Shown: positions 15,014-23,552, counted from the first letter of the stretch. The stretch: 37,427 bases of DNA from F23-B02 sp963610045 (GCA_963610045.1 CAVDMS010000010.1:1-37427); one strand, 5' to 3'. Notes: generated by a model not told the origin, from the letters alone. Translations and numbers: made by a program.

Positions 15014-15757
15014 TTATTCCTCTTCGACCTTCTCGGCCTCGGCTTCGGTCACGGTTTCCTCGACCTCTGCATCGGCGCCCTGACGGCCTTCCTGAACGGC
15101 GTTTGCCATGGTAGCCGCAATGAGGCGGATAGCACGGATAGCGTCGTCGTTTGCGGGGATAACGTAATCGACCTCGTCGGGATCGCAGTTGGTGTCAACG
15201 ATCGCAACGATGGGGATGTGCAGCTTGCGGGCCTCGGCAATTGCGTTGTGCTCCTTGCGGGGGTCAACGACGAACATTGCGCCGGGGAGTCTCTTCATTT
15301 CCTTGACACCGCCGAGATACTTCTCGAGCTTGTCCATCTCGCCCATGAGCTTGATGACTTCCTTCTTGGGAAGCATATCAAAGGTGCCGTCCTCCTGCAT
15401 CTTCTTGAGCTGTGCAAGACGGTCGATACGGGTGCGCATGGTCTTGAAGTTGGTGAGCATGCCGCCCAGCCAACGTGCGTTGACGTAGTACATACCTACA
15501 CGGGAAGCCTCTTCCTTAACGGCCTCGGCAGCCTGCTTCTTGGTGCCGACGAAAAGGATGCTCTGTCCGTTTGCTGCGACGTCGCGGACGAAGCTGTAAG
15601 CCTCCTCCAGCTTCTTAACGGTCTTCTGCAGGTCGATGATGTAGATACCGTTGCGCTCGCAGTAAATGTACTCTGCCATTTTGGGGTTCCAGCGGCGGGT
15701 CTGGTGACCGAAGTGGACACCGGCTTCCAGCAGCTGCTTCATGGATACTACTGACAT
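15014..15757 (-). CDS. rpsB: 30S ribosomal protein S2
   Basis: 247 aa. Diagnostic S2 segments are SMKQLLEAGVHFGHQTRRWN, ILFVGTKKQAAEAVKEEA, VNARWLGGMLTNFKTM and AIRAIRLIAATMANAV. It binds the 30S head-body junction with S1. An acidic C-terminal tail (ADAEVEETVTEAEAEKVEEE) extends past the core. GGAGG 8 nt before the ATG at 15757 sets the start; a longer ORF to 15826 is leader sequence. Standard rpsB-tsf order. Confidence 0.97.
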   Translation of the reverse strand: MSVVSMKQLLEAGVHFGHQTRRWNPKMAEYIYCERNGIYIIDLQKTVKKLEEAYSFVRDVAANGQSILFVGTKKQAAEAVKEEASRVGMYYVNARWLGGMLTNFKTMRTRIDRLAQLKKMQEDGTFDMLPKKEVIKLMGEMDKLEKYLGGVKEMKRLPGAMFVVDPRKEHNAIAEARKLHIPIVAIVDTNCDPDEVDYVIPANDDAIRAIRLIAATMANAVQEGRQGADAEVEETVTEAEAEKVEEE

Positions 15758-15861
15758 TTGATTTTCCTCCGTATTTTTGTTTTTTCCTCCGGGAGCTTCA
15801 CCCCTCCTCCCAAGCCGTAGCCACATGAGAAGAAGTCCGCCCCCGTGCGAAATGCCTTGAT

Positions 15862-15890
15862 ATAATAACAGAATTTGCCCGCAATTTCAA
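15862..15890 (-). promoter_or_regulatory. Promoter of rpsB-tsf
   Basis: Minus strand TTGAAA (15890-15885), 17 bp, TATTAT (15867-15862). The leader to the rpsB start is about 95 nt and purine-rich; I see no known ribosomal-protein binding fold in it. Confidence 0.7.
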
Positions 15891-15908
15891 TACTTTTTTG
15901 CGGTATTT

Positions 15909-16187
15909 TCAAAATAATTTGCGTTTTTCACGCTTGCGCCGGGGCGCATCCTCCTGCGTTTCCACAAGAATTATATCCGCACCCATGCGCACTATACACT
16001 TCCACGGCAGAACATAGTCGTCCTCCCTGCCGAAAAGTCCGAAAAATTTGGGTCTGCCCGGCGTTATCAGGGACACTATGCGCCCCTCGGCGTCGTCAAA
16101 CTCGGCGTCGCAGACATAACCGAGGCGCTGCCCCGTGTGTATGTCGATGACCTCCTTGTATCGCAGCTCCGAAAAATAGCTTATCAT
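15909..16187 (-). CDS. YlmC/YmxH-family sporulation-associated protein (PRC-barrel)
   Basis: 92 aa, a single PRC-barrel-like domain: SELRYKEVIDIHTGQRLGYV, DAEFDDAEGRIVSLITPG, then YVLPWKCIVRMGADIILVE. The tail is basic (RRKREKRKLF). Members of this family are found in spore-forming Firmicutes and are named YlmC/YmxH after Bacillus; their biochemical role is unknown. GGAGGG lies 4 nt before the ATG. It is the last gene of the minus-strand series that begins with secA, 56 bp after the short LysR-type gene. Confidence 0.85.
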   Translation of the reverse strand: MISYFSELRYKEVIDIHTGQRLGYVCDAEFDDAEGRIVSLITPGRPKFFGLFGREDDYVLPWKCIVRMGADIILVETQEDAPRRKREKRKLF

Positions 16188-16243
16188 ATGACCCTCCCCG
16201 AAGCATCCGCTTCGGAGAAAGCATATGCGGGCCCGCAGTTGTC

Positions 16244-16522
16244 CTATTCCCCGACATTGCCCTTCGGCATCGAGCGCAGCATAGCCTCCGCCTCGTCCGA
16301 CAGTGCGACGATCTTCTCCGCCAGAGGCAAAAGCGCCTTGCCCGCAGGCGTAAGCCCGTGGACGGCGTTGCCCCGCTCAAACAGCAAAACGCCCGTTTCC
16401 TCCTCAAGCGAGGAGATCCTGCGGCTTATCGTCGAGTGGCTGAGGAACATCCGGTGCGCAGCCTCGGTGAAGCTGCCGCTTTCCGCAACGGCAAGAAAAA
16501 CCCTGAGCTGATCTGTCTCCAT
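16244..16522 (-). CDS. LysR-type DNA-binding domain only (truncated regulator)
   Basis: 92 aa containing only the winged-helix DNA-binding domain of LysR-type regulators: LRVFLAVAESGSFTEAAHRM, SHSTISRRISSLEEETGVLL and FERGNAVHGLTPAGKALLPL, then a linker-helix (AEKIVALSDEAEAML) and a stop. Full members are about 300 aa with a ligand-binding effector domain; here only 56 bp separate the stop from the next gene, so that domain has been lost or was never present. The start is 4 bp after the cdd stop with a poor ribosome site, suggesting translational coupling. Whether it is functional or a pseudogene is open. Confidence 0.82.
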   Translation of the reverse strand: METDQLRVFLAVAESGSFTEAAHRMFLSHSTISRRISSLEEETGVLLFERGNAVHGLTPAGKALLPLAEKIVALSDEAEAMLRSMPKGNVGE

Positions 16523-16526
16523 AGGC

Positions 16527-16913
16527 TCAGTAGTTGAAGGTATAGGGCAGAAGCTCCTTGAGCCTGTGGCTCACATACCTGCCCCCCGCCTTTGCGCAAA
16601 GCACCTCCATCTCGCCCTCACGGTCAAACTCCGACAGGAACTGCCGGCAGGAGCCGCAGGGCATACAGTAGCCCTCGCTCTCGGCGTAGATCGCTATGCG
16701 CACAAACTCGGTGTAGCCCTCGCTCACCGCCTTGACGCAGGCGGTACGCTCGGCACAGATGGTGTCGCCCAGAGCGCCGTTTTCGATATTGCAGCCGGTG
16801 AACACCAGTCCGCCCTTGCACTCAAGCGCAGCGCCGACGGCAAATTTGGAATACGGTGAATAGGATTTCTCGGAAGCCTTTTTCGCAATGGTCAGAAGCT
16901 CAATGTCAGTCAT
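16527..16913 (-). CDS. cdd: Cytidine deaminase
   Basis: 128 aa, the homotetrameric Cdd size. It deaminates cytidine and deoxycytidine to uridine and deoxyuridine in pyrimidine salvage. The catalytic signature is CAERTA with C53 and E55, and the second zinc motif PCGSCRQFLSEF holds C86 and C89. SPYSKFAVGAAL and GCNIENGALGDTIC are family typical. GGAG precedes the ATG at 16913. It is followed by the short LysR-type gene and lies 75 bp after the peptide-binding lipoprotein gene. Confidence 0.96.
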   Translation of the reverse strand: MTDIELLTIAKKASEKSYSPYSKFAVGAALECKGGLVFTGCNIENGALGDTICAERTACVKAVSEGYTEFVRIAIYAESEGYCMPCGSCRQFLSEFDREGEMEVLCAKAGGRYVSHRLKELLPYTFNY

Positions 16914-16988
16914 TTCTGTTTCTCCGTTCTGCCGAAAATTTTACCGTGTCCGACTCGGCCTTCGGGCATCGGCGCCGGGGTGTGCCTT

Positions 16989-18575
16989 TCAGTTTTCCTT
17001 GGTTTTCAGGTTGACCGTCCAGCTTTTCATATCGTAAAAGGGGTTATTTTCGCAGGCCTTTATGCCCTCGATAACGCCCCTGTGACTTACGAGTTGGTGC
17101 CGCTCATAGCACAGCGGAACGATGTACGCCGTCGTTGCGATGACGTTGCACATATTGACGGCGGCATCCGCCCTTCCGTCCTCGTCCGACTGCAAAAACA
17201 GGGCTATCGCCTCCTCGACCCTCTGATCAGAGACGAGCGCATAGTTTAAACCGCCGCCCGTCACGAGGAGCTTCGAGGGGTCGCAGTCGGGGTTCATGCG
17301 CACCTCGGCGTAATACATATCGTAGTTGCCCGCCTCGACTCTCGCCTTGTAGTCGCTCCACGGCAGCTCCTCCACCGTCACGTTTACGCCGATGGACGCC
17401 ATGTCGGACGCAAAGCGCCTCGCCATGTTGACCTTGATGCTGCTTGCGTTGCAGACGATAAAGTTGATGTCGGTCTTTACAAGCGTCGTACCGTTTCGCA
17501 TCTCAAGGAAGCCGTCGCCGTCGTAATCCGAAAGACCGAGATTTGCAAACACGGTCTTTACCGTGTTGAGGTCGTAGTCGAACTCCTTCGCCGCCGTCTT
17601 GCTGTACCACGGTGCGGCGGGGGTCACGACGAAGGGCGTTTCCATACCGTAGCCGCCCATCTGCTCGACGAGGTACTCACGGTCGAAGGCGTAATTCATC
17701 GCAAAGCGCATTGCGTCGTAGGTGAAGATGCCCGTCTGCACGTTGAAGCCGATGTAGTGCAGGTTCGTGCTGTTGTAGGCTCTTATCTCGTTTGCGCTGC
17801 CGTAGCCGAGGTTCGTGGTCGCCGTGGGGTCGTTCAGCACGGCGTCGATGTACGAATCCTGAAACGCCGAGATCGTGTCGTCGATGCCCGTGTACTCCTT
17901 CAGGTAGACCGTTTTCAGCGGGAGCGCACGGTAGTTGGGGTAATGCTCGGACGCAACGAGCGACAGGTGATCGGAGGCGTAGGTGTAGGGTCCCGACCCG
18001 ATGGGGTAGCTCTCGCCGTAGCTCCCGCTCTTTATGACGGGGATGGTGAGCAGCATCGGGAACATCATGTTCTTCTTTGAAAGGGTGACCGTCAGCGTCT
18101 CCGCATCGTTTGCGGAGCAGCCCGCAACGTAGCTCAGTCTGTCTCTGAAGCGGTCGGAGCCTCTTGCGCACTGTATGGAGTATGCGACGTCGTATGCGCT
18201 GACGTCGCTGCCGTCGTGAAACTTCCTGCCCGGCTCGACCTTGAAGGTCCATGTCTGCCCGCCGTCGGCGCTGGAGTAGGCGGTTATGACGTTGTACTCA
18301 ACGCTGTAGGAGTTCGTCAGCTCAAGCATATTGTCGTACACGAGGCAGCACACGAGCTGATTGTTCGTGTTCGTCGCAACAAGCGGATTCATGCTGTATG
18401 CGCTGCTGTAGTTGAGGGAAAACACATCGTCCGCCGCAGCCATTTGGCTGAGGTTCTTACCTGCGCTCTTGCCGTCAACGTAGTCGTCGGAGGTATCCGC
18501 ACCGCCGCAGCCGCAAAGCAGGAGCAGCATTGCGGCAAGGCAAAGCAGCGCCGTGTATCTTTTTATCTTTCTCAT
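16989..18575 (-). CDS. ABC transporter substrate-binding lipoprotein, oligopeptide family 5
   Basis: 528 aa. A type II signal peptide (LCLAAMLLLLCGCGG) predicts lipid attachment at the Cys after LCG. The mature protein has the solute-binding family 5 pattern: LNPLV-type start region (SAYSMNPLVATNTNNQLVCC), KVEPGRKFHDGSDVSAYDVA, YPIGSGPYTYAS, DAMRFAMNYAFDREYLV and FIVCNASSIKVNMARRFASD. Ligand is likely a peptide, dipeptide or nickel-type complex, not determinable here. No permease or ATPase genes lie beside it, so it is an orphan in this locus. It starts 9 bp after the pgeF stop with GTGAGGA upstream. Confidence 0.88.
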   Translation of the reverse strand: MRKIKRYTALLCLAAMLLLLCGCGGADTSDDYVDGKSAGKNLSQMAAADDVFSLNYSSAYSMNPLVATNTNNQLVCCLVYDNMLELTNSYSVEYNVITAYSSADGGQTWTFKVEPGRKFHDGSDVSAYDVAYSIQCARGSDRFRDRLSYVAGCSANDAETLTVTLSKKNMMFPMLLTIPVIKSGSYGESYPIGSGPYTYASDHLSLVASEHYPNYRALPLKTVYLKEYTGIDDTISAFQDSYIDAVLNDPTATTNLGYGSANEIRAYNSTNLHYIGFNVQTGIFTYDAMRFAMNYAFDREYLVEQMGGYGMETPFVVTPAAPWYSKTAAKEFDYDLNTVKTVFANLGLSDYDGDGFLEMRNGTTLVKTDINFIVCNASSIKVNMARRFASDMASIGVNVTVEELPWSDYKARVEAGNYDMYYAEVRMNPDCDPSKLLVTGGGLNYALVSDQRVEEAIALFLQSDEDGRADAAVNMCNVIATTAYIVPLCYERHQLVSHRGVIEGIKACENNPFYDMKSWTVNLKTKEN

Positions 18576-18584
18576 ATCTGTTCC

Positions 18585-19379
18585 TCACGGGAGAATTATC
18601 GTCGCAGCCTGCGTCCCACGAACGCCGTTCGTCGCACGGTGCGACCAGTATTTTTGCCGACTGCACATTGTGCATTCGTCGGACACGTCGATGTTTTCGG
18701 GGCGCAGCCCCAACGACAGGAGCCGGCGGCGGTTAGCTCCCCGAAGATCGACCCTGAACTTTCCGTCGGGCTGAGGAAAGATAAGCCCCGCCGTGTCGCC
18801 GGAAAGGTAGTTTTCGACCGCCTCCGGCACGTCGGCGTCCGTCTCGAAGCAGCAGGCTCCGATGCTCTCGCCGATCGCCGCACATATGCGTGAAGGCTTG
18901 GCGCCCAGAGCGCACATCTTTCGGACCGCAACGCCCAAAATATCGCCCACGGAGCTGCGCCAACCGCAATGCACGGCGGCTATGACGCCCGCCTGCGCAT
19001 CCTCCAATAAAACGGGGACGCAGTCGGCAATAAAGACCATGAGCGCAAGCCCGCTCCGAGCCGTCACGAGACCGTCCGCAGCGTAGGGTACCGCCTCGCC
19101 GACGGTGTGCCTGTCGGCGTCCGACGCTATGCGCACCTCGGTGCCGTGTACCTGCTTTGTGATGACAAAGCCGTCGGCGTCCGTACCCATGAGCGCACCC
19201 GCTCTGCGGAAGTTTTCACGCACGCAGTCAAGGTCGTCGCCCCGATTTTCACCGAGGTTCCACGACTCATACACGCCCTCGCTCACGCCGCCGAGTCTCG
19301 TTGTGAACATATGACGGGAAGACAGCAGACTGCTCGTCATAAAAACGCAGTCGCCGACCCGATTTTCGATAAATGCCAT
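18585..19379 (-). CDS. pgeF: Peptidoglycan editing factor / YfiH-type laccase-domain protein
   Basis: 264 aa, a multicopper-polyphenol-oxidase (YfiH, PgeF) family member. The zinc/copper ligands read as H78 (TKQVHGTEV), C120 (FIADCVPVLL) and H137 (AAVHCGWRSS); IGESIGACCFE and the RQKYWSHRATNGVRGTQA terminus match. Known members hydrolyse wrongly built muropeptide intermediates or deaminate/phosphorolyse purine nucleosides. Its ATG is only 3 bp after the secA stop, with the ribosome site inside secA, so translation is coupled. The next gene is the peptide-binding lipoprotein. Confidence 0.92.
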   Translation of the reverse strand: MAFIENRVGDCVFMTSSLLSSRHMFTTRLGGVSEGVYESWNLGENRGDDLDCVRENFRRAGALMGTDADGFVITKQVHGTEVRIASDADRHTVGEAVPYAADGLVTARSGLALMVFIADCVPVLLEDAQAGVIAAVHCGWRSSVGDILGVAVRKMCALGAKPSRICAAIGESIGACCFETDADVPEAVENYLSGDTAGLIFPQPDGKFRVDLRGANRRRLLSLGLRPENIDVSDECTMCSRQKYWSHRATNGVRGTQAATIILP

Positions 19380-19382
19380 ATT

Positions 19383-22154
19383 TTACTCGTTTCTGCCGCA
19401 GCATTCCTTGTACTTGAGCCTGCGGCTGCCATCGGGCTTCATTTTTCCGCAGGGGCATGGATCGTTGCGCCCCGGCTTTGCGACCTTGCGGACGGGCTTT
19501 TTCTTCACCGGCTCACCGCCGACGTTTGCGGCGGCGTTCTTTGCGACCGCACGGCGCTGTATGGGCGCTTCCTTGCGCACACGCACCGTGTAGATGCGGC
19601 GCACCGTCTCCTCACGGATGCCGTTTATCATCGCCTCGAACATATCGAAGCCCTCGTGCTTGTATGCGTCGATGGGCTTTATGTTGCCGTAGCCCCGAAG
19701 TCCGATGCCCCGTTTAAGCTCCGCCATTGCGTCGATGTGGTCCATCCAGTATTCATCGACGACTCGCAGCATGACGACACGCTCAAGCTCACGCATGACG
19801 GGAACGCCGTTCGGGTCAAGTCCGAACTCCTTTTCACGCTCGTCGTAGACCCGCTGTGCGATCTCGTACAGCGCATCGCTGAGCTTTTCGCTGTTTATGC
19901 GTCCGCTGAAGGAGTCCATGCTTAGCTCGCCGCGGCGCAGGAACAGCTTCTCGAAGGGGGCCAACGTCTCGGCAAGATGCTCTGCGTTCTCGACGCTGCC
20001 GCCGTGGAGCGAGTCGCTCACCGTGCCGGTGATGAATTCACGGATCATGCCGTTTATATGCTCACGCAGGTCCTCTCCGTCAAGCACCTTGCGGCGCTCG
20101 TCGTATATGATGTTGCGCTGCTGGTTCATGACGTCGTCGTACTCCAGAACGCTCTTTCTCGTCTGGAAGTTGCGGCTCTCGACGGTCTTCTGCGCCTGCT
20201 CGATCGCACCGGACAGCATCTTGTGGTCAAGCGGCGTATCGTCGTCCACGCCGAGGGTCTCCATCATACCCATGATGCGCTCCGAGCCGAAAAGACGCAT
20301 GACGTCATCCGTCATCGCAAGGAAGAAGCGGCTCTCGCCGGGGTCGCCCTGACGGCCGGAACGGCCTCTGAGCTGATTGTCGATTCGTCTCGATTCGTGG
20401 CGCTCGGTGCCGAGGATGAATAAGCCCCCCGCCGCTCTGACCTTTTCGGCTTCGGCGGAGCAGACGCTCTTGTGCGCCTCCATGCGGCTGCGGAACATCT
20501 CCCTCGCCTTTAAGATCTCCTCGTCGTCGGTGTCGGCAAAGCCGGTCGCCTCGGCGATGACCTCGTCCGTAAAGCCCGCCTTGCGCAGGTCGGTCTTTGC
20601 AAGGTACTCTGCGTTGCCGCCGAGCATGATGTCGGTACCACGGCCCGCCATGTTGGTGGCGATGGTAACGGCGCCGAGCTTGCCCGCCTGGGCGACGATC
20701 TCCGCTTCCTTCTCGTGGTGCTTTGCGTTCAGCACGTTGTGAGCAATGCCCTTGCGCTTTAAAAGTCCCGACAGATACTCGCTCTTTTCGATGGAGATGG
20801 TGCCGACGAGGACGGGCTGCCCCTTCTCGTGGCACTCGATTATCTGATTTATTATCGCATGGTTCTTGCCCGTCTCGTTCTTGTACACCACGTCGGGGTG
20901 GTCTATCCTCGCAACGGGCTTGTTCGTCGGTATCTCAACGATGTCAAGCTGATATATCGCCGCAAATTCCTCCTCCTCGGTGGCTGCGGTACCGGTCATG
21001 CCGGACAGCTTGTCGTACAGTCTGAAGTAGTTCTGGAAGGTTATCGTCGCAAGCGTCTTGTTCTCACGCTGCACGTCAACGTGTTCCTTCGCCTCGATCG
21101 CCTGATGCAGACCCTCGCTGTAGCGGCGGCCGAGCATGATACGTCCCGTGAACTCGTCAACGATAAGTATCTCCCCGTCCTTGACGACATAGTCGATGTC
21201 ACGCTTCATTATGCCGTGCGCACGGAGCGCCTGATTTATGTGGTGCGTGAGGGTGGAGTTTTCGATGTCGGAGTAGTTTTCAAGGTTGAACGCACGCTCC
21301 GCCTTGGCGATGCCCCTTGCGGTGAGCGTTGCGGTGCGGGCCTTTTCGTCCACGATGTAGTCGGCGTCGATGTCCTCCGCTTCCTCCTCCTTGGAGTCGG
21401 TGCTGGCGTAAACGAGCTTCTTGAGGCGGCTCACGAAATCGTTCGCCTGACGGTACAGATCGGTGCTTTCGTCGCCCTGACCGGAGATGATGAGCGGCGT
21501 TCTCGCCTCGTCGATGAGGATGGAGTCCACCTCGTCCACGATGGCGAAGCTGTGACCTCTCTGCACCATGCGCTCCCTGTATATCGCCATGTTGTCACGC
21601 AGGTAGTCGAAGCCCATCTCGTTGTTGGTGCCGTAGGTTATGTCGGCGTTGTACGCCTTCTGCCGCTCCTCGGTCGAAAGCCCGTGGACGATAAGTCCGA
21701 CCTCAAGACCCATGAAGCGATGCACCTTGCCCATCCACTCGCTGTCACGTCTGGCAAGGTAGTCGTTGACCGTGACGATGTGAACGCCCTTGCCCGCAAT
21801 GGCGTTTAGGTACGCCGGAGCGACTGCGACAAGGGTCTTGCCTTCGCCGGTCTTCATTTCGGCGATGCGTCCCTGATGCAGGACGATGCCGCCGATAAGC
21901 TGCACCCTGAAGGGCTTCATTCCGAGGACACGCCACGCCGCCTCACGCACGGCGGCAAACGCCTCCGGCAGGAGGTCGTCAAGCTCCTCGCCCGCATTGT
22001 AGCGCTCCTTGAATTCGTCCGTCTTTGCACGAAGCTCTGCGTCGGAAAGAGCCTGCATTTTCGGCTCCAACGCCTCTATCTTATCCGCAATGGGATATAT
22101 TTTTTTCAGTTCCTTTTCGGTATGGCTGCCGAACAGTTTATCAAGTAGACCCAT
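19383..22154 (-). CDS. secA: Preprotein translocase ATPase SecA
   Basis: 923 aa. SecA drives Sec-dependent export. Walker A is GEGKT at residues 103-107 within MKTGEGKT; the DEAD-type IVDEVDSILIDEARTPLI, GRQGDPGESRFFLAMTDDVM and MAGRGTDIMLG segments are all present, as is the C-terminal zinc-binding tail with C900, C902, C918 and C919 (NDPCPCG...ECCGRNE). Full length with no breaks. A weak AAAGG ribosome site lies before the ATG at 22154. It heads a tightly packed minus-strand series with pgeF, the peptide-binding protein, cdd, the LysR-like domain and ylmC-like. Confidence 0.97.
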   Translation of the reverse strand: MGLLDKLFGSHTEKELKKIYPIADKIEALEPKMQALSDAELRAKTDEFKERYNAGEELDDLLPEAFAAVREAAWRVLGMKPFRVQLIGGIVLHQGRIAEMKTGEGKTLVAVAPAYLNAIAGKGVHIVTVNDYLARRDSEWMGKVHRFMGLEVGLIVHGLSTEERQKAYNADITYGTNNEMGFDYLRDNMAIYRERMVQRGHSFAIVDEVDSILIDEARTPLIISGQGDESTDLYRQANDFVSRLKKLVYASTDSKEEEAEDIDADYIVDEKARTATLTARGIAKAERAFNLENYSDIENSTLTHHINQALRAHGIMKRDIDYVVKDGEILIVDEFTGRIMLGRRYSEGLHQAIEAKEHVDVQRENKTLATITFQNYFRLYDKLSGMTGTAATEEEEFAAIYQLDIVEIPTNKPVARIDHPDVVYKNETGKNHAIINQIIECHEKGQPVLVGTISIEKSEYLSGLLKRKGIAHNVLNAKHHEKEAEIVAQAGKLGAVTIATNMAGRGTDIMLGGNAEYLAKTDLRKAGFTDEVIAEATGFADTDDEEILKAREMFRSRMEAHKSVCSAEAEKVRAAGGLFILGTERHESRRIDNQLRGRSGRQGDPGESRFFLAMTDDVMRLFGSERIMGMMETLGVDDDTPLDHKMLSGAIEQAQKTVESRNFQTRKSVLEYDDVMNQQRNIIYDERRKVLDGEDLREHINGMIREFITGTVSDSLHGGSVENAEHLAETLAPFEKLFLRRGELSMDSFSGRINSEKLSDALYEIAQRVYDEREKEFGLDPNGVPVMRELERVVMLRVVDEYWMDHIDAMAELKRGIGLRGYGNIKPIDAYKHEGFDMFEAMINGIREETVRRIYTVRVRKEAPIQRRAVAKNAAANVGGEPVKKKPVRKVAKPGRNDPCPCGKMKPDGSRRLKYKECCGRNE

Positions 22155-22196
22155 AGTAATGCCTTTCTTGTGAGATTAGATTCCTATACAGAGTAG

Positions 22197-22202
22197 ATTA
22201 TA
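22197..22202 (-). promoter_or_regulatory. Possible -10 box of secA
   Basis: TATAAT on the minus strand about 43 bp upstream of the secA ATG; the -35 region is only T-rich, so the promoter call is weak. Confidence 0.4.
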
Positions 22203-22218
22203 ACACACAAAAATGAAT

Positions 22219-22257
22219 AAAAAAAGAGAAAAGCCGCACTCCCCCGGCTTTTCTCAA
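22219..22257 (-). terminator. Terminator after the M42 peptidase operon
   Basis: Stem GAGAAAAGCCG (22226-22236) with CGGCTTTTCTC (22245-22255); the minus-strand U-run is 22225-22219. It sits beyond the two foldback elements, which therefore belong to the 3' end of the operon transcript. Confidence 0.85.
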
Positions 22258-22273
22258 AAGTTTTTACGGTAAT

Positions 22274-22400
22274 GGCGGAATAAATCCGCCCCATTTCTTG
22301 TGTGATAATGGTTTTTTGCTCGGGCAAGGCAAAGCACACGAGGGAATACTTTCTGTATTTCCCGTGTGCTTTAACGATATATGGGCGCAAATCAGCCCAC
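22274..22400 (+). repeat. Foldback element copy A
   Basis: GGCGGA/TCCGCC hairpin at 22274-22290, then a unit with CTTGT...CAAGGC, a central hairpin (AAAGCACACG 22331-22340 with CGTGTGCTTT 22363-22372, continuing with GGGAATAC/GTATTTCCC), then TTAACG, ATATGGGC and ATCAGCCC. It parallels copy B in order of parts but has diverged in stem sequence. Strand is arbitrary. Confidence 0.7.
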
Positions 22401-22404
22401 TGCT

Positions 22405-22512
22405 TGTCTGACGGTGATGATTCTTGTCCAGACAAGGCGAAGTCCGAAGGGAATATGTTCTATATTTCCAAGGACTTCAACGCAGTATGGGCAAGAATCA
22501 GCCCGTCAGACG
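22405..22512 (+). repeat. Foldback element copy B with long terminal inverted repeats
   Basis: Left arm 22405-22429 (TGTCTGACGG, TGATTCTTGTCC) pairs with right arm 22489-22512 (GGGCAAGAATCA, CCGTCAGACG); inside is the hairpin AAGTCC (22440-22445) with GGACTT (22472-22477), extended through GGGAATAT/ATATTTCC. The right arm contains the stop codon of the M42 peptidase gene (22506-22508). Strand is arbitrary. Confidence 0.75.
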
Positions 22513-23543
22513 CCTAAGAAGGAGGTCAGGAGGGCGAGAGTATTGTATACTCCGTCGAGGTGGCTGCGTTCGTAGCCGTGAGAGGCGTATACGCCCGGTC
22601 CTATGAGCCCGTGGCGGATGTCGCTGCCGGCGGAGAGCGTCGCCTCGACGTCGCTGCCGTAGTGCGGGTACACGTCCACGGCGTAGTCGGCGCCGGCGGA
22701 CTTTGCCGCCTCGATGAGCCGTGACACCAGTGCGTAGCTGTACGGTCCGCCGGAGTCCTTGGCGCAGATCGAGACCTGCTTTTCGGTGCAGGAAAGTCCC
22801 TCTCCGACGCAGCCCATGTCAACGCTTATCGCCTCGGTCACGCCGTCGGGAACGCTGCCCGCTCCGCCGTGTCCGACCTCCTCGTACACCGTGACGTGAA
22901 CGTAGGTGCGGCGCTGCGGACGGCGCTGCGTGTCGCTCAGATACTTCGCAAGACCCAGAAGTACGCCCACGGAAAGCTTATCGTCCAAAAAGCGGCTCTT
23001 TATATAGCCCGACTCCGTTATCCTCGTGCGAGGCTCAAAGCACACTATATCGCCGACAGAAATGCCGAGCGCACGGACATCGTCCGCCGACTTCACGTCC
23101 TCGTCGATGACCGCCTCGACCGTGTCGAAGCTGCGCTTGGTGTCGGCGTAGCTGCCGTTGACGTGGACCGATGCGTTCACGAGCTGGCAGGTGCCTTCAA
23201 AGACCTTGCCGCTGCGGGTGCGGACCCTGAGATTCTCTGCCTCGGCGTTCTCGGCACGCATTCCGCCGAGGTTCGTGAGACGAAGCCTGCCGCTGTCTTT
23301 TATCTCCGCGACCATCGCACCGAGGGTGTCGGTGTGCGCCTCAAGCAGCAGGGCGTCGCTTTCGTCCTCACCGCCGAGGCTTATCAGTACCCCGCCCTTT
23401 GCGGTCGTGTGCGCTTCAAAGCCGAGGGCGGAAAACTCGTTTTTCACCCACTCTGCCGCCGCCTCGGTGTAGCCCGTGGGGCTGTCGATATCGAGCAGGC
23501 GCACGGCCTCCTGCGCCGCAAAATCAGCATATTTTCTGTCCAT
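22506..23543 (-). CDS. M42 family metallopeptidase
   Basis: 345 aa. Matches the M42 glutamyl aminopeptidase/cellulase-M-like fold: SPTGYTEAAAEWV, LLEAHTDTLGAMV with the first metal His-x-Asp, a mid domain ENLRVRTRSGKVFEGTC, the RFLDDKLSVGVLLGL segment with a metal Asp, TVYEEVGHGG with the catalytic and metal Glu pair, VDMGCVGEG, and late YERSHLDGVYNTLALL with a metal His. It is a cytoplasmic zinc or cobalt aminopeptidase. It starts 9 bp after the AAA/CYTH gene. Its stop codon lies inside foldback element copy B, so that element supplies the end of the reading frame. Confidence 0.9.
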   Translation of the reverse strand: MDRKYADFAAQEAVRLLDIDSPTGYTEAAAEWVKNEFSALGFEAHTTAKGGVLISLGGEDESDALLLEAHTDTLGAMVAEIKDSGRLRLTNLGGMRAENAEAENLRVRTRSGKVFEGTCQLVNASVHVNGSYADTKRSFDTVEAVIDEDVKSADDVRALGISVGDIVCFEPRTRITESGYIKSRFLDDKLSVGVLLGLAKYLSDTQRRPQRRTYVHVTVYEEVGHGGAGSVPDGVTEAISVDMGCVGEGLSCTEKQVSICAKDSGGPYSYALVSRLIEAAKSAGADYAVDVYPHYGSDVEATLSAGSDIRHGLIGPGVYASHGYERSHLDGVYNTLALLTSFLGV

Positions 23544-23552
23544 AATATCTCC

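Noticed and set aside
15758..15861. Known ribosomal-protein leader upstream of rpsB
   Set aside because: Purine-rich but no recognisable conserved fold.
22184..22435. 83-aa minus-strand open frame in the repeat region
   Set aside because: It runs across foldback element A and the terminator and has no ribosome site; the sequence is better explained by the repeat.
22274..22512. CRISPR array
   Set aside because: Only two units, inverted-repeat type, with diverged stems and no regular spacer-repeat alternation.
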